DNA from: Pseudorhodobacter sp. MZDSW-24AT
GTDB lineage: Bacteria > Pseudomonadota > Alphaproteobacteria > Rhodobacterales > Rhodobacteraceae
Reading direction: 5' to 3'
Length of the DNA: 64,000 nt
Assembly: GCF_002794355.1 (NCBI RefSeq)
Contig: NZ_PGOI01000012.1
Coordinates: 173,239 to 237,238, forward strand
This document shows, one piece after another, positions 10,345-22,658 of this stretch. Under the pieces are notes generated by a model. The model searched no databases. It saw only the letters and a list, made by a program, of their open reading frames with translations, and was not told where the DNA came from. Made by a program: the position numbers and the translations under genes. Every line of letters starts with the position of its first letter. The first letter of the stretch is position 1.

Positions 10345-10838
10345 CACCGATACGGCGCGTCGAGTTCAAGATTGCGGGCAATCTCGGCTTCCCAGCGCGC
10401 CCCGTTATCCAGAAGCTTATCCTTGTTGTAGAACAGCTCCTCGCGGGTCTCAGTGCTGAACTCGAAGTTCGGCCCTTCGACGATCGCATCCACCGGGCAG
10501 GCTTCCTGACAGAACCCGCAATAGATGCATTTCGTCATGTCGATGTCATAGCGGGTGGTGCGGCGGCTGCCATCCTCACGCGGCTCTGCGTCAATCGTGA
10601 TCGCCTGCGCCGGGCACACCGCTTCACACAATTTGCAGGCGATGCAGCGCTCTTCCCCGTTGGGATAGCGCCGCAGCGCGTGCTCCCCCCGAAAACGCGG
10701 AGAGAGCGGCCCCTTTTCATGCGGATAGTTCACCGTGCTTTTGGGCGCGAAGAAATACTTCATCCCCAAGGCAAAGCCCTTGATGAAATCCTGAAGCAGG
10801 AAATACCGGGTCGCGCGGTTCCAGTCGATGTTCGCCAT
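10344..10838 (-). CDS. nuoI: NADH-quinone oxidoreductase subunit I
   Basis: Hydrophilic connecting subunit of complex I that carries two 4Fe-4S clusters (N6a and N6b). Both ferredoxin motifs are intact: [12 protein letters not shown] and [12 protein letters not shown]. With the ATG at 10838 it has 164 residues, the usual size in this group, and starts MANIDWNRA. An ATG one codon earlier overlaps the nuoH stop as TGATG and may be the one used. The gene sits directly between nuoH and the CMD-like gene. Confidence 0.96.
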   Translation of the reverse strand: MANIDWNRATRYFLLQDFIKGFALGMKYFFAPKSTVNYPHEKGPLSPRFRGEHALRRYPNGEERCIACKLCEAVCPAQAITIDAEPREDGSRRTTRYDIDMTKCIYCGFCQEACPVDAIVEGPNFEFSTETREELFYNKDKLLDNGARWEAEIARNLELDAPYR

Positions 10839-10840
10839 CA

Positions 10841-11878
10841 TCAGCCCCCAATCGTCCAGCGGGCCCAAGCGCCGCCGAAGACTTCAAATTTTGCAAGGAA
10901 CGCCACCAGAACAACCCAACCCAAGGACAGCGGCAGGAACACCTTCCAACCAATCCGCATCAACTGGTCATAGCGATAGCGCGGCACGATGGCCTTCACC
11001 ATGGCAAAGAGGAAGAAGAAGAAGGCCATCTTGATGAACATCCAGAAGAAGCCATCCGGCAGCCCCGGGATCGGCGACAGCCAGCCGCCAAAGAACAGCA
11101 GGCTCATCAAAGCGCACATCAGGAAGATGGCGATGTATTCACCCGCCATGAAAAGCAGATAGGGCGTCGAGGAATATTCCACCATGAAGCCAGCCACGAG
11201 TTCCGATTCCGCCTCTGGCAGGTCGAACGGCGGGCGGTTGGTTTCGGCCAAGGCGCTGATGAAGAACAGCACCACCATCGGCAGGTGCGGCAGCCAATAC
11301 CACGAGAACAGACCATAAGCCCCGTCTTGCGCCGCCACGATCGCCGAGAAGTTCATCGACCCGGTCGAGATGATGATGCCGATGATGATCAGACCCAGCG
11401 ACACTTCATAAGAGATCATCTGCGCGGCCGACCGCAAGGAGCCAAGGAATGGATATTTCGAGTTAGAGGCCCAGCCCCCCATGATCACGCCGTAAACCTC
11501 AAGCGACGACACCGCGAAAACGAACAGGATCGCCACGTTGATGTCGGCCAAGATCCAGCCATCGTTGAAGGGGATCACCGCCCAAGCCAGCATCGCCAGC
11601 ACAAAAGACAGCATCGGCGCAAGGAAGAACACCGGACGGTCCGCACCGGCAGGCACTACGATTTCCTTGACCACATATTTCAGCGCATCGGCCACCGACT
11701 GCAGCAAGCCAAAGGCCCCCACCACGTTCGGCCCCCGCCGCATCTGCACGGCGGCCCAGATCTTGCGGTCGCCATACACCAGAAACAACAGGCTGATCAT
11801 CACGAAGCCCACGATCAGCAGGCTTTGCGCCGCGACCAGAACCAACGTGCCCATTGGCGTTGCCAGAAAGTCAGACAT
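10841..11878 (-). CDS. nuoH: NADH-quinone oxidoreductase subunit H
   Basis: Membrane subunit (ND1 homologue) that, with B, C/D and I, forms the quinone-binding site of complex I. It has 345 residues and eight or nine helices. The signature [20 protein letters not shown] is present in full, as is [14 protein letters not shown] near the N-terminus. The ATG at 11878 has AGAGG upstream and gives the standard N-terminus, so the longer open frame to 11929 is not needed. Confidence 0.96.
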   Translation of the reverse strand: MSDFLATPMGTLVLVAAQSLLIVGFVMISLLFLVYGDRKIWAAVQMRRGPNVVGAFGLLQSVADALKYVVKEIVVPAGADRPVFFLAPMLSFVLAMLAWAVIPFNDGWILADINVAILFVFAVSSLEVYGVIMGGWASNSKYPFLGSLRSAAQMISYEVSLGLIIIGIIISTGSMNFSAIVAAQDGAYGLFSWYWLPHLPMVVLFFISALAETNRPPFDLPEAESELVAGFMVEYSSTPYLLFMAGEYIAIFLMCALMSLLFFGGWLSPIPGLPDGFFWMFIKMAFFFFLFAMVKAIVPRYRYDQLMRIGWKVFLPLSLGWVVLVAFLAKFEVFGGAWARWTIGG

Positions 11879-11894
11879 TCTCAGCCTCTCATCT

Positions 11895-12296
11895 TCAAAT
11901 CGTCGGGATCCCGAGCGCTCCGCAATCACGCACCGTCACTTCGGCATCGATGGTGCGGAGCCCGGGTGGCAGCGCGGCCGAGATCAGATAGACCGCGTCC
12001 CCCCGCCAGGTATTTCCTGCCTGCGTCACCGTGGTCCGCACATGCCGCGCGAATCCATACCCCCGGATCAGCGCATATTGTGCGGCCGCACAGCGGCCAT
12101 AGGCTTCTACATCTTCGTTTCCGCGTCCGCCTTGCAGCGCCACGCGAAAATTGACCATGTCATCTTGCAGCAACACGGTCTGAATGCCCTCATAAGACGG
12201 CGCAAAGTCGCCCTGTGCCACGGGCTCGCTCTGCGCACAAGCCGAGAGCGCCGCGAAAGCGGCGGTCAGGCTGGCAAGAACGGGCGCCTGTGGCAT
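11895..12296 (-). CDS. Small lipoprotein of unknown function between nuoG and nuoH
   Basis: A 133-residue protein that starts with a short hydrophobic signal ending in the lipobox LSAC, so the mature N-terminus would be a lipid-modified Cys at about residue 20. The mature part has two further Cys residues (in YGRCAAAQY and VRDCGAL) that could form a disulphide in the periplasm. I do not recognise the family. It lies four bases after nuoG and 16 bases before nuoH on the same strand, so it should be made with complex I. Whether it works with it is unknown. Confidence 0.78.
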   Translation of the reverse strand: MPQAPVLASLTAAFAALSACAQSEPVAQGDFAPSYEGIQTVLLQDDMVNFRVALQGGRGNEDVEAYGRCAAAQYALIRGYGFARHVRTTVTQAGNTWRGDAVYLISAALPPGLRTIDAEVTVRDCGALGIPTI

Positions 12297-12300
12297 CAGC

Positions 12301-14310
12301 TTACTCCGCTGCCAAAGGGGCTTGGGTGCGGGATTTGGCCAAGGCCGACATTTCCGCCATCACCTGCGAGGCGCGGGCAATCGGGTTGGTCAGATAGAAA
12401 TCCTTGACCGGCAGACGGAAGCTCGCGCTTGCCGGGTCGCGCAGCGGAATGCGGGTCCAGCCATTGTCGGCCACCATATCCACCTGCCCCAGATGCGGAT
12501 GCGCCGCCACCAAAGCCCGGCGCAGGCCCGCCAGCGAATCCCAAGGCAAAGTCGCGCCAATCTCAGCCGAAAGCGCCCGCAGGATTGCCCAGTTCTCCTT
12601 GGCCTCGCCGGGGGCAAAGCCCGCGCGCATCGCCAGCTGTGGGCGGCCTTCGGTATTGACGAAGAGCCCGTTTTCTTCGGTATAGGCCGCACCGGGCAGG
12701 ATCAGATCGGCGCGGTGCGCCCCCCGGTCGCCATGGCTGCCCTGATAGATCACGAAGGGACCGGGGGCGATTTCCACCTCATCCGCGCCAAGGTTGAAGA
12801 TCACCTGCGCGCCATCCATCGCCGCCGACATGCCGCCATCGGTGACGGCGCCCACGTCCATCGCCCCGACGCGCGCCGCAGCGGTGTGCAGAACCAGCAG
12901 CTTGGCCCCCATCACCTCGGCAAGCTTCATCGCCTGAGACAGCACCGCCTCACCATCGGCTTCATTCAGTGCGCCTTGGCCAACGATCACCACAGCCGCT
13001 TCGGTCGCCGCCGCATCCGCCGTCGCCTTCACCAGCGCGGCGCGGTCCGTTCCGGCATGGGCGTAGTCATAGGTCAGGTCCACAGCCGTGCCGATCAGCG
13101 TCACATCCGCACCAGCGCTCCACGCCTTCCGGATGCGCGCGTTCAGAACAGGCGCCTCATCCCGCGGGTTGGTGCCGATCAGGATGATCGTCCGGGCCGT
13201 ATCGATATCTTCGATCGCCGCCGTCCCGACATAGGCCGAGCGGTTGCCCGCAGGCAGCTTCGCCCCATCGGTGCGGCACTCGATCTTGCCGCCCAGACCT
13301 TCCACCAATTGCTTCAGGCTGAACACAGCCTCCACCGGGGCCAGATCGCCGACAATCGCGGTCACCTTGCCACCCTTCATCGCGGTGGCAGCCGCCGCCA
13401 AAGCCTCACCCCAGCCCGCTTTGCGCAAACGGCCGTTCTCGCGGATATAGGGCGTGTCCAGCCGCTGACGGCGCAGACCGTCCCAGATGAAGCGGGTCTT
13501 GTCCGAGATCCACTCTTCGTTCACGCCATCATGGTTGCGCGGGATGATCCGCATCACCTCACGCCCTTTGGTGTCGATGCGGATGCTCGACCCCAGCGCA
13601 TCCATCACATCGATGGATTCGGTCTTGGTCAATTCCCAAGGACGCGCGGTAAAGGCATAGGGCTTGCTCGTCAGCGCGCCCACCGGGCACAGATCGATGA
13701 TATTGCCCTGCAGGTTGCTGTTCAGCGTCTCGTTCAGATAGCTGGTGATTTCTGCATCCTCACCCCGGCCCGTCTGGCCCATCTGGGTGATCCCCGCGAC
13801 TTCCGAGGTAAAGCGCACGCAGCGGGTGCAGGAAATGCAGCGCGTCATGGTGGTGGCGACCAGCGGCCCCAGATTCAGGTCTTCTGACGCGCGCTTCGGC
13901 TCGCGGTAGCGGCTGAAGTCCACGCCATAGGCCATGGCCTGATCCTGCAGATCGCATTCCCCACCCTGATCGCAGATCGGGCAATCGAGGGGATGGTTGA
14001 TCAGCAGGAATTCCATCACACCCTCGCGGGCCTTCTTGACCATGGGGCTGTTGGTCTTGACCACCGGCGCCTCGCCATTGGGGCCGGGGCGCAGATCGCG
14101 AACCTGCATTGCGCAGCTTGCCGCCGGTTTCGGCGGGCCGCCCACGACCTCGACCAGACACATACGGCAGTTGCCCGCAATCGTCAGACGCTCATGATAG
14201 CAGAAACGCGGGATCTCCACGCCTGCCACTTCGGCCGCCTGGATGATGGTCATTGCCCCATCCACCTCGACCTCGATGCCGTCAATGCTGATCTTCTTCA
14301 GGTTCGTCAT
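12301..14310 (-). CDS. nuoG: NADH-quinone oxidoreductase subunit G
   Basis: Largest peripheral-arm subunit of complex I, 669 residues, like the mitochondrial 75-kDa subunit. The N-terminus has a 2Fe-2S domain ([19 protein letters not shown]). Next come the His/Cys-ligated cluster region ([14 protein letters not shown]) and a 4Fe-4S ferredoxin motif ([10 protein letters not shown]). The remainder is a molybdopterin-oxidoreductase-like domain that in this family no longer binds the cofactor. The ATG at 14310 is preceded by GGAGTAAG at good spacing. Confidence 0.96.
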   Translation of the reverse strand: MTNLKKISIDGIEVEVDGAMTIIQAAEVAGVEIPRFCYHERLTIAGNCRMCLVEVVGGPPKPAASCAMQVRDLRPGPNGEAPVVKTNSPMVKKAREGVMEFLLINHPLDCPICDQGGECDLQDQAMAYGVDFSRYREPKRASEDLNLGPLVATTMTRCISCTRCVRFTSEVAGITQMGQTGRGEDAEITSYLNETLNSNLQGNIIDLCPVGALTSKPYAFTARPWELTKTESIDVMDALGSSIRIDTKGREVMRIIPRNHDGVNEEWISDKTRFIWDGLRRQRLDTPYIRENGRLRKAGWGEALAAAATAMKGGKVTAIVGDLAPVEAVFSLKQLVEGLGGKIECRTDGAKLPAGNRSAYVGTAAIEDIDTARTIILIGTNPRDEAPVLNARIRKAWSAGADVTLIGTAVDLTYDYAHAGTDRAALVKATADAAATEAAVVIVGQGALNEADGEAVLSQAMKLAEVMGAKLLVLHTAAARVGAMDVGAVTDGGMSAAMDGAQVIFNLGADEVEIAPGPFVIYQGSHGDRGAHRADLILPGAAYTEENGLFVNTEGRPQLAMRAGFAPGEAKENWAILRALSAEIGATLPWDSLAGLRRALVAAHPHLGQVDMVADNGWTRIPLRDPASASFRLPVKDFYLTNPIARASQVMAEMSALAKSRTQAPLAAE

Positions 14311-14369
14311 CTGCTTACTCCGCAGTCCTCAGGCGTGAACGGATCACCCGCCCAAACGCCATGTTCTGG

Positions 14370-14391
14370 TTCGGGCAGCACGCTGCCCGAA
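14370..14391. repeat. Perfect palindrome between the DUF5333-family gene and nuoG
   Basis: A 10-bp inverted repeat (14370-14379 with 14382-14391) separated by two bases, in the 99-base gap inside the operon. No T-run follows on the minus strand. An mRNA processing or stabilising hairpin is more likely than a terminator. Confidence 0.75.
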
Positions 14392-14409
14392 GAATCTGTT
14401 GCGCGGCCG

Positions 14410-14811
14410 TCATCGCGTCGACCTCAGCAATGTGCCGATCAGGCTGCCGTTCGCAATCTCTGCCTCACCAGCGGCGCAATAGGCCTCGGCCTGTCCCGGC
14501 ACCGCGCCCTTGCGCGCAAGCCACGCCGCCGCCTCCGCCTTGCCCCGCGCTTTTTCGGTCGGGCTTTCCACAAAGGCCCGCACTTCAGCCGCGCTATAGC
14601 CCACCCGCAGCGCGTAGTCCCGCAGTTTCAGCAACTCGTTCAAGGCCCGCAGCTTGCGCGGCTGCATCGTCGGGCAATTGTCGGCGATTGCATCGGCGAT
14701 GAACCCGCTCAGCAGGGTGCCGTTGATCGTTTTCTCCTGATTGATCGGCACCAGCGCAAAGGCAGGGGCCGACAGCATCAGGGCAACAAGGGTCATCGGG
14801 ATCAGTTTCAT
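14410..14811 (-). CDS. DUF5333-family secreted protein between nuoF and nuoG
   Basis: A 133-residue protein with a clear N-terminal signal (KLIPMTLVALMLSAPAFA) that predicts export to the periplasm. The ATG at 14811 has a perfect AAGGAGG upstream. That rules out the longer open frame, whose extra N-terminus looks non-coding. The mature part is helical and has two Cys residues, one in DNCPTMQPRKL and one in AYCAAGEAEI. It resembles the DUF5333 family that I recall at this spot in Rhodobacteraceae nuo operons. Its function is unknown. Confidence 0.8.
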   Translation of the reverse strand: MKLIPMTLVALMLSAPAFALVPINQEKTINGTLLSGFIADAIADNCPTMQPRKLRALNELLKLRDYALRVGYSAAEVRAFVESPTEKARGKAEAAAWLARKGAVPGQAEAYCAAGEAEIANGSLIGTLLRSTR

Positions 14812-14918
14812 CAAAGCCTCCTTGGCATTCCATGCCAAGGACATAAGGACTCCGGGCCTTGATAGGCGATGACACGCGGCGTTCCTCACGCAATCTTGGG
14901 CGGCTATCGCATAACACA

Positions 14919-15184
14919 TCATGCGCAGCCCTCCACATAGACCCAAGCCCCCGCCTCGAAACGGTCATAGATGCTGGGCTGCAAACGGCGCCCCCGCGCA
15001 TTGCACTCCGCCTCCGCCACCCGGCGGGCGGCAACGCCCTCATGGGCTTGGAACGGCTGTCCCGCTTTGGTCACCCGCAGCGGTGCCGCGACAGGCGCAA
15101 CCATACCCTGCGCCGGTCCCGTCGGGGCCTGCGACACGCAAGCGCCAAGCGCAAGCGTCAGGGACATGGCCACCGCCACCCGCA

Positions 15185-15185
<1 letters not shown>
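14919..15185 (-). CDS. Small lipoprotein immediately downstream of nuoF
   Basis: An 88-residue protein with a short signal ending in the lipobox LGAC (AMSLTLALGACVSQ), so it is a probable membrane-anchored lipoprotein. Its ATG shares a base with the nuoF stop (TGATG). That start is chosen because the longer open frame runs over nuoF in another frame. The mature part is small and has two Cys residues, one in AEAECNARG and one in YVEGCA. The C-terminal aromatic VYVEGC recalls short SH3-like or DUF lipoproteins. The function is not known. It is transcribed with complex I. Confidence 0.75.
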
Positions 15186-16480
<1,295 letters not shown>

Positions 16481-16495
16481 TGCTTGCCCCTTCCT

Positions 16496-16720
16496 TCAAC
16501 CCTGACGACTGCGCCAGATCTGATACGTCACAACCAACGCCCACAAGAACGCGGCAATCGCGGCAAAATCGAACAGAAAGACATAGCGGGTATCCCAGCC
16601 CATCTTTCCGCCCAGATATTGCGCGCCCATCCACAGCAACATTGTCCCGGCCAGAACGAATGCGACAAGACGGGCCTGAAGGGCCATCTTGCGCGCATGT
16701 TCTGGGTCTGGCCCGGACAT
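16496..16720 (-). CDS. DUF5337-family small membrane protein between nuoE and nuoF
   Basis: A 74-residue protein with two predicted helices (about residues 16-33 and 46-65), so it is an integral membrane protein with a short charged N-terminus. The ATG at 16720 is preceded by GAGAGG. Position and shape match the DUF5337 family known from Rhodobacteraceae complex I operons. It starts nine bases past nuoE. Function is unknown; a role in assembly or as an accessory subunit is a guess from context. Confidence 0.8.
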   Translation of the reverse strand: MSGPDPEHARKMALQARLVAFVLAGTMLLWMGAQYLGGKMGWDTRYVFLFDFAAIAAFLWALVVTYQIWRSRQG

Positions 16721-16728
16721 TCGACCTC

Positions 16729-17967
16729 TCAATAATCGTTCGTCTTGGCCCGGATGCGGAATGCCTCCAGCCCTTCGGTCACGATGATACGGGCCTGCGA
16801 CACCCATTTGTCACGGGTCACGCGGCCACGAAAGCCTTTCAGGTTCTGGTCAACCCATGCGATCTCGGCGTCGGTCCAGCCTGCGATCTGATCGAAATGG
16901 TAAACGCCCATCTCATGCAGCAGCTTTTCCAGTGCCGGGCCGATGCCCTCAATCTGCTTCAGATCATCCGCTGCACCGCCCCGTGCCGCAGACAATCCTT
17001 CCGGCCGGGAGCCTGCGACCGTCGATGGCGCAAGCCCGGGCTCTGGGGCCACCGGTGTGCCCGGACCGGTGTCACGCGTCGCCACGGTGTCGGGGGCTGC
17101 GGCCGCTTCGGCACCAGAAGTGGCCGGGTCATCCTTGGAAACCGGCTTGCCTTTGGATTGCGCCGGCGCTTCCTGCACCGTCACCCCGGTGGCATCCGCC
17201 GCATGGCCAGCGCCCGGCACCGGCTCTTGCGGAGCCTCCGTCGCCTCAGGCGCTTCGGGTTGACGGACCCAAGGCGTCGTCAGCGGCACTTCGGTGCCGT
17301 CGATCCGCTTGACCGTTTCGCCAATGTCCACCGCGAGTTGCGCGCTGGCATTGTATGGCTTGCGCCCGGCCTCGTGGTCCTTGAGCGAGGTCAGCCCCGA
17401 GATCGGCTCTGATGCATAGCGCCCATTCTGCGGCCCCGGCACCGGCACTTCGCCTGCACTGAAGCGCGCGATCAGGTTGCGCAGGATTTCTGGCGTCAGA
17501 TCCTCGTAGTAATCCTTGCCGATCTGGGCCATGGGCGCATTGCTGCACGCGCCCAGACATTCCACCTCTTCCCAAGAAAACTTGCCATCCGCCGAAAGCG
17601 TATGCGGTTGCTTGGCGATCAGCTCCTGACAGACGGCGATCAATTCTTCAGCGCCGCAAATCATGCAGGACGTGGTGCCGCAGATCTGGATATTGGCCAC
17701 AGACCCAACGGGTTGCAGCTGAAACATGAAGTAGAAGGTCGCCACTTCCAGCGCGCGGATATAGGCCATGCCCAGCATGTTCGCCACATATTCGATCGCC
17801 GGACGCGTCAGCCATCCGTGCTGCTCCTGCGCACGCCACAGCAAAGGAATGATGGCGCTGGCCTGACGCCCTTCGGGATATTTGGAAATCTGCCCCTCGG
17901 CCCAGGCAAGGTTTGCCGGGGTGAACTCAAACGAGGCGGGTTGGTCTTTGTGCAGGCGGCGCAGCAT
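16729..17967 (-). CDS. nuoE: NADH-quinone oxidoreductase subunit E with long C-terminal extension
   Basis: The first roughly 190 residues are NuoE (24-kDa subunit), which holds the 2Fe-2S cluster N1a. Ligands are seen in CGTTSC and CLGAC. The whole protein is 412 residues, more than twice the usual size. The added part is a linker rich in Ala, Pro, Glu and Thr (about 205-330), then a compact domain at about 335-410 containing [15 protein letters not shown], a helix-hairpin-helix-like motif. Its start overlaps the nuoD stop (TAATG). Similar extensions occur in relatives, so it is not a local error. What the domain binds is unknown. Confidence 0.94.
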   Translation of the reverse strand: MLRRLHKDQPASFEFTPANLAWAEGQISKYPEGRQASAIIPLLWRAQEQHGWLTRPAIEYVANMLGMAYIRALEVATFYFMFQLQPVGSVANIQICGTTSCMICGAEELIAVCQELIAKQPHTLSADGKFSWEEVECLGACSNAPMAQIGKDYYEDLTPEILRNLIARFSAGEVPVPGPQNGRYASEPISGLTSLKDHEAGRKPYNASAQLAVDIGETVKRIDGTEVPLTTPWVRQPEAPEATEAPQEPVPGAGHAADATGVTVQEAPAQSKGKPVSKDDPATSGAEAAAAPDTVATRDTGPGTPVAPEPGLAPSTVAGSRPEGLSAARGGAADDLKQIEGIGPALEKLLHEMGVYHFDQIAGWTDAEIAWVDQNLKGFRGRVTRDKWVSQARIIVTEGLEAFRIRAKTNDY

Positions 17968-19202
17968 TAGCGGTCGATCTCCCCGAACACGACATCCATC
18001 GTGCCGATGATGGCAGAGACGTCAGCCAGCTGATGCCCCTTGCAGATATAGTCCATGGATTGCAGGTGCAGGAACCCGGGCGCACGGATCTTGGCGCGGT
18101 AAGGCTTGTTGGTGCCATCCGCCATCAGATACACGCCGAACTCACCCTTGGGCGCTTCCACCGCAGCGTAAACCTCACCGGCGGGCACATGGAACCCTTC
18201 GGTATACAGCTTGAAGTGATGGATCAGCGCTTCCATGCTGGTCTTCATCTCGCCGCGCTTGGGCGGCGTGATCTTGCCGCGTGCCAGCACATCGCCCTTT
18301 TCCACCCGCAGCTTGGCAATCGCCTGACGGATGATCGACGTGCTTTCGCGCATCTCCTGCATCCGGCACAGATAGCGGTCATAGCAATCGCCATTTTTGC
18401 CAATCGGGATCTTGAAGTCGAATTCGTTATAGCACTCATAAGGCTGGCTGCGACGCAAATCCCAAGCCAGGCCTGACCCGCGCACCATCACGCCCGAATA
18501 GCCCCATTTCAGGATGTCGTCCTCGGTGACAATCCCGATGTCGGCGTTGCGCTGCTTGAAGATGCGGTTTTCGGTCAGCAGCGTGTCGATGTCATCCAGC
18601 ACGCGCGGGAACTCCACCGCCCACTGGTCGATGTCCTCGATCAGCGCTTCGGTCAGGTCGGCATGAACCCCACCGGGGCGGAAATAGGCCGCGTGCAGAC
18701 GCGCGCCACAGGCCCGCTCGTAGAAGATCATCAGCTTTTCGCGCTCTTCAAAGCCCCAGAGCGGCGGCGTCAGCGCGCCCACGTCCATGGCTTGCGTCGT
18801 CACGTTCAGCAGATGGTTCAGAATGCGGCCAATTTCGGAATACAGCACCCGGATCAGGCTGGCGCGGCGCGGCACCACGGTGCCGGTCAGCCTCTCGATT
18901 GCCAGACACCAGGCATGTTCCTGGTTCATCGGCGCCACATAATCCAGCCGGTCGAAATACGGCAGGTTCTGCAAATAGGTCCGGCTTTCCATCAGCTTCT
19001 CGGTGCCACGATGCAGCAAGCCGATGTGCGGATCGCACCGCTCGACAATCTCGCCGTCAAGCTCCAGCACAAGGCGCAAAACGCCGTGCGCCGCAGGGTG
19101 TTGCGGGCCGAAGTTCAGGTTGAAGTTGCGGATCTTCTGCTCGCCCGTCTCGAAATCGGTCGAGCCGTCGTCATAGGTGTTTCTGCGGATATCGCCGTCC
19201 AT
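17967..19202 (-). CDS. nuoD: NADH-quinone oxidoreductase subunit D
   Basis: The 49-kDa quinone-site subunit of complex I, related to the large subunit of NiFe hydrogenases but without metal ligands; 411 residues. The quinone-pocket segment [15 protein letters not shown] is near the N-terminus, and [15 protein letters not shown] and [11 protein letters not shown] follow. The ATG at 19202 has AGGGGAGC upstream and excludes the longer open frame that starts inside nuoC. NuoC and NuoD are separate here and not fused as in E. coli. Confidence 0.96.
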   Translation of the reverse strand: MDGDIRRNTYDDGSTDFETGEQKIRNFNLNFGPQHPAAHGVLRLVLELDGEIVERCDPHIGLLHRGTEKLMESRTYLQNLPYFDRLDYVAPMNQEHAWCLAIERLTGTVVPRRASLIRVLYSEIGRILNHLLNVTTQAMDVGALTPPLWGFEEREKLMIFYERACGARLHAAYFRPGGVHADLTEALIEDIDQWAVEFPRVLDDIDTLLTENRIFKQRNADIGIVTEDDILKWGYSGVMVRGSGLAWDLRRSQPYECYNEFDFKIPIGKNGDCYDRYLCRMQEMRESTSIIRQAIAKLRVEKGDVLARGKITPPKRGEMKTSMEALIHHFKLYTEGFHVPAGEVYAAVEAPKGEFGVYLMADGTNKPYRAKIRAPGFLHLQSMDYICKGHQLADVSAIIGTMDVVFGEIDR

Positions 19203-19230
19203 CAGACTGCTCCCCTCTGGTCGCGGGCCA

Positions 19231-19851
19231 TCACTTCGCCCCCGCCTTGTCATCCCCGGGCAGCACGTATTGCGCGCCTTCCCAAGGGGACATGAAATCA
19301 AACTGCCGGTATTCCTGCACAAGCTTCACCGGCTCATAGACCACACGCTTTTGCGCCTCATCATAGCGCACTTCCGTATAGCCCGTGGTCGGGAAATCCT
19401 TGCGCAAAGGGTGCCCGCGGAACCCGTAATCGGTCAGGATGCGGCGCAGATCCGGGTGGCCCGAAAACAGGATGCCAAACATGTCGAACACTTCGCGTTC
19501 AAACCAGTTGGCGCTGGGGTGCACGTCCACCAAAGACGGCACCATATCCTCTTCGCCCACCGCGATTTTCACGCGGATACGGTGGTTTTGATACATCGAC
19601 AGGAAGTGATACACCACGTCAAAGCGGCGCTCACGCGTGGGGTGATCCACCGCCGTGATGTCCACGAGCGAGGAAAAACGGCAAGACGCATCGGTGCGCA
19701 GGAAATCCGCGAAATCAGCGATGTGGCTCGCCACCACCTCCACCGTCAGCTCGCCAAACGCGATATGCGACGCCACCACATCATTCGGGCGGCGCAATTC
19801 GATATGGGCGGCAAGCTCTTGCAGGGCTTCCGAGACTTGGGCTTCGGACAT
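19231..19851 (-). CDS. nuoC: NADH-quinone oxidoreductase subunit C
   Basis: The 30-kDa subunit of the complex I peripheral arm, 206 residues. The diagnostic C-terminal block is present ([19 protein letters not shown], then [15 protein letters not shown]). GAGGAGG lies eight bases before the ATG. It sits between nuoB (10-base gap) and nuoD (28-base gap). Confidence 0.96.
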   Translation of the reverse strand: MSEAQVSEALQELAAHIELRRPNDVVASHIAFGELTVEVVASHIADFADFLRTDASCRFSSLVDITAVDHPTRERRFDVVYHFLSMYQNHRIRVKIAVGEEDMVPSLVDVHPSANWFEREVFDMFGILFSGHPDLRRILTDYGFRGHPLRKDFPTTGYTEVRYDEAQKRVVYEPVKLVQEYRQFDFMSPWEGAQYVLPGDDKAGAK

Positions 19852-19861
19852 GATTTCCTCC

Positions 19862-20751
<890 letters not shown>

Positions 20752-20873
20752 GAGATGCTCCTTCGGCTGGCGACTGCGAGCTGCGGATGCTGGCGACCCG
20801 CTTGCACTCTTGGGCACCCGTTTACTCTGCTCCCCCAGCCGGGTCAACGGAGGCGGCAGCGAAAACACCGGAC

Positions 20874-20903
20874 GATATCTGTTGAATTTCGTCGCAGCCT
20901 CAA
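20874..20903 (-). promoter_or_regulatory. nuoA: Candidate promoter of the nuo operon
   Basis: The 234-base gap 20752-20985 upstream of nuoA must hold the operon promoter. On the minus strand it offers TTGAGG (20898-20903) and GATATC (20874-20879) with an 18-base spacer. The resulting leader would be about 115 bases. This is a weak match to a sigma-70 promoter. No operator or riboswitch is recognised in the gap. Confidence 0.3.
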
Positions 20904-20985
20904 AAGAATGCGCCGGGTCCGGTTTGTGCCTGGCCGCTGACGCCGCGCTGCGGCAGCAGAATCGCAGCACGCCGCGCGGGCGCGA

Positions 20986-22215
20986 TCAGTCGCCCATGGG
21001 CAGCGCGTCCACCGGGCCCACCGGGCCCTGCCCCACCGCCAGAACCTCGGCCCGGATGATGCGGGCGATCAGGGCTGCATCCTCGGTTGTAAAGGTCAGC
21101 GGCAGCCGCATGTCGATCAGCCCCGCCAGCACCGCATCGGTCTGCGGCAGCGGGTTTGGCGCGGCATAACGCCAATGTGCATAGCGGCTGGTAAAGGCCA
21201 CCGGGTCCGGCGCGCCAAACCACTTCATCTCCACCCCGCGCGCGGCACAGCGCGCAATCAGCGCCGCCACCCGTTCGGGCTCCCACTCCGGCAGCGTGAA
21301 TTGAAAACTCGACGCCACGAATTGCTCCGCCGCCGGCCGCGGGATCAGCCGCAGCCCCTGCGTCTGCGCAAGCCCCGCCTCCAGCACGCGGTAAAGCGCA
21401 TTCCACCGCACGCCCCGCTCTGCCAGCAGCGCGATCTGCGGCCGCAGGATCGCCGCCCGCAGATTGTCCATCCGCCCCGACACATTGGGCACGTCCAGCC
21501 GCAGCGCCTCGAACACCTCGGGCGGCGGTGCGGCGCGGTGACGGGCGTAAAGCATGTAACTCCCCGACAGCAGCACCGACCGCGCGGCAAGGCCCGGGTC
21601 ATCCGTCACCAAAAGACCGCCCTCACCCGCATTCATGTGCTTGTAGGTCTGCGTCGAATAGCAACCGATCACCCCATGGCGCCCCGACGGCACGCCGTTC
21701 CACGCGGCCCCCATGGTATGCGCGCAATCCTCGATCACCTTCAGGCCCAAGCCATCACACAGCGCCATCAGACGATCCATGTCACAGATATGCCCGCGCA
21801 TGTGCGACAGCATCAGCACGCGGGCCCCGGTTTCCCGCGCCATAACCTCCAGATGCGCGAAGTCGATGGTCAAATCGGGCGTTGTCTCGATAAACACCGG
21901 CTGCGCGCCCATGCTCGCAATCGCGCCCGGAACCGGTGCCAGCGTGAAGGCATTGGTCAGAACCGGCGCGCCCGGGCAGACCTGCAACGCACGCAAGGCC
22001 GTCGCCAGCGCATAGCCGCCCGAAGCCACCGCAAGACAATAGCGCGCGCCGGTAAAGGCCGCAAATTCCTCTTCCAGCAGCGCCGTCTCGGCGATCTCGC
22101 CATGGGCTGTGTTATAGCGGTGCAGCCGCCCATGGCGCATAACCTCCAGCGCCGCCGCAATGCCCTCCTCGGGAATTGCCTCTTGCTGGGTGAAACTGCC
22201 GGTAAATCTTTCCAT
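20986..22215 (-). CDS. DegT/DnrJ/EryC1/StrS-family PLP-dependent aminotransferase
   Basis: A 409-residue fold-type I PLP enzyme of the family that aminates keto-sugars or related metabolites. The PLP lysine is in STQTYKHMNAGEGG. The Asp that contacts the pyridine nitrogen is in VIEDCAHTMGA, and the substrate cleft is marked by AVASGGYALATALRAL. The ATG at 22215 is chosen for the sequence that follows; its ribosome site is poor, and an ATG at 22227 is possible. No sugar-biosynthesis genes lie beside it, so the substrate cannot be named. It is transcribed towards the nuo operon but separated from nuoA by 234 bases. Confidence 0.85.
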   Translation of the reverse strand: MERFTGSFTQQEAIPEEGIAAALEVMRHGRLHRYNTAHGEIAETALLEEEFAAFTGARYCLAVASGGYALATALRALQVCPGAPVLTNAFTLAPVPGAIASMGAQPVFIETTPDLTIDFAHLEVMARETGARVLMLSHMRGHICDMDRLMALCDGLGLKVIEDCAHTMGAAWNGVPSGRHGVIGCYSTQTYKHMNAGEGGLLVTDDPGLAARSVLLSGSYMLYARHRAAPPPEVFEALRLDVPNVSGRMDNLRAAILRPQIALLAERGVRWNALYRVLEAGLAQTQGLRLIPRPAAEQFVASSFQFTLPEWEPERVAALIARCAARGVEMKWFGAPDPVAFTSRYAHWRYAAPNPLPQTDAVLAGLIDMRLPLTFTTEDAALIARIIRAEVLAVGQGPVGPVDALPMGD

Positions 22216-22310
22216 ACCCTTCAGCATGCGGCGCAACGTGACCCTCGTCAATGGGTTGGCGGCGCCACAACACTGTGGCACGGTGGGGGCCTGAACAAAG
22301 GAACATCCGC

Positions 22311-22655
22311 ATGCGCCACCTCTGTGCCGCCGCCCTTCTGGCGGCCACCCTTGCCACGCCGGCAAAGGCCGAACTTGTCATCGAAGGCCGCTCCGCCCAA
22401 GCGCTGCACTGCGCCGCGATGCTGTTCATCGTCTCGACCGAGTTGTTTGATCTCGGCGAGATTTCGCGCAATGCCCGCGACAACGCCCAACGGGCCGCCC
22501 TCGTGATGCTCGATCAAGTGCCCGGGACCGAGGATCAGCGCCGCCGCGCCATGGTGCAGCGCTTCGAGCGCATCATGACCAGCCGAAGCCCCGCAGAACT
22601 GGCGCAGGAATACACAGACACCGCCCTGTGGTGCCGCCGCACCTTTCTCGACTGA
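22311..22655 (+). CDS. Small secreted protein of unknown function
   Basis: A 114-residue protein with a signal peptide that appears to be cut after PAKA. The ATG at 22311 follows AAAGGAAC; longer starts would begin inside the neighbouring gene's upstream region. The mature part is helical and has two Cys residues (ALHCAAMLF and LWCRRTF), possibly a periplasmic disulphide. I do not recognise the family. It converges with gph with only three bases between the stops. Confidence 0.72.
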   Translation: MRHLCAAALLAATLATPAKAELVIEGRSAQALHCAAMLFIVSTELFDLGEISRNARDNAQRAALVMLDQVPGTEDQRRRAMVQRFERIMTSRSPAELAQEYTDTALWCRRTFLD

Positions 22656-22658
22656 CCG

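Noticed and set aside
20752..20970. A longer NuoA reading that extends 73 residues upstream
   Set aside because: The extra part is low-hydrophobicity, Arg- and Ser-rich and unlike the family. The GTG at 20751 with AAGGAG gives the standard 121 residues.
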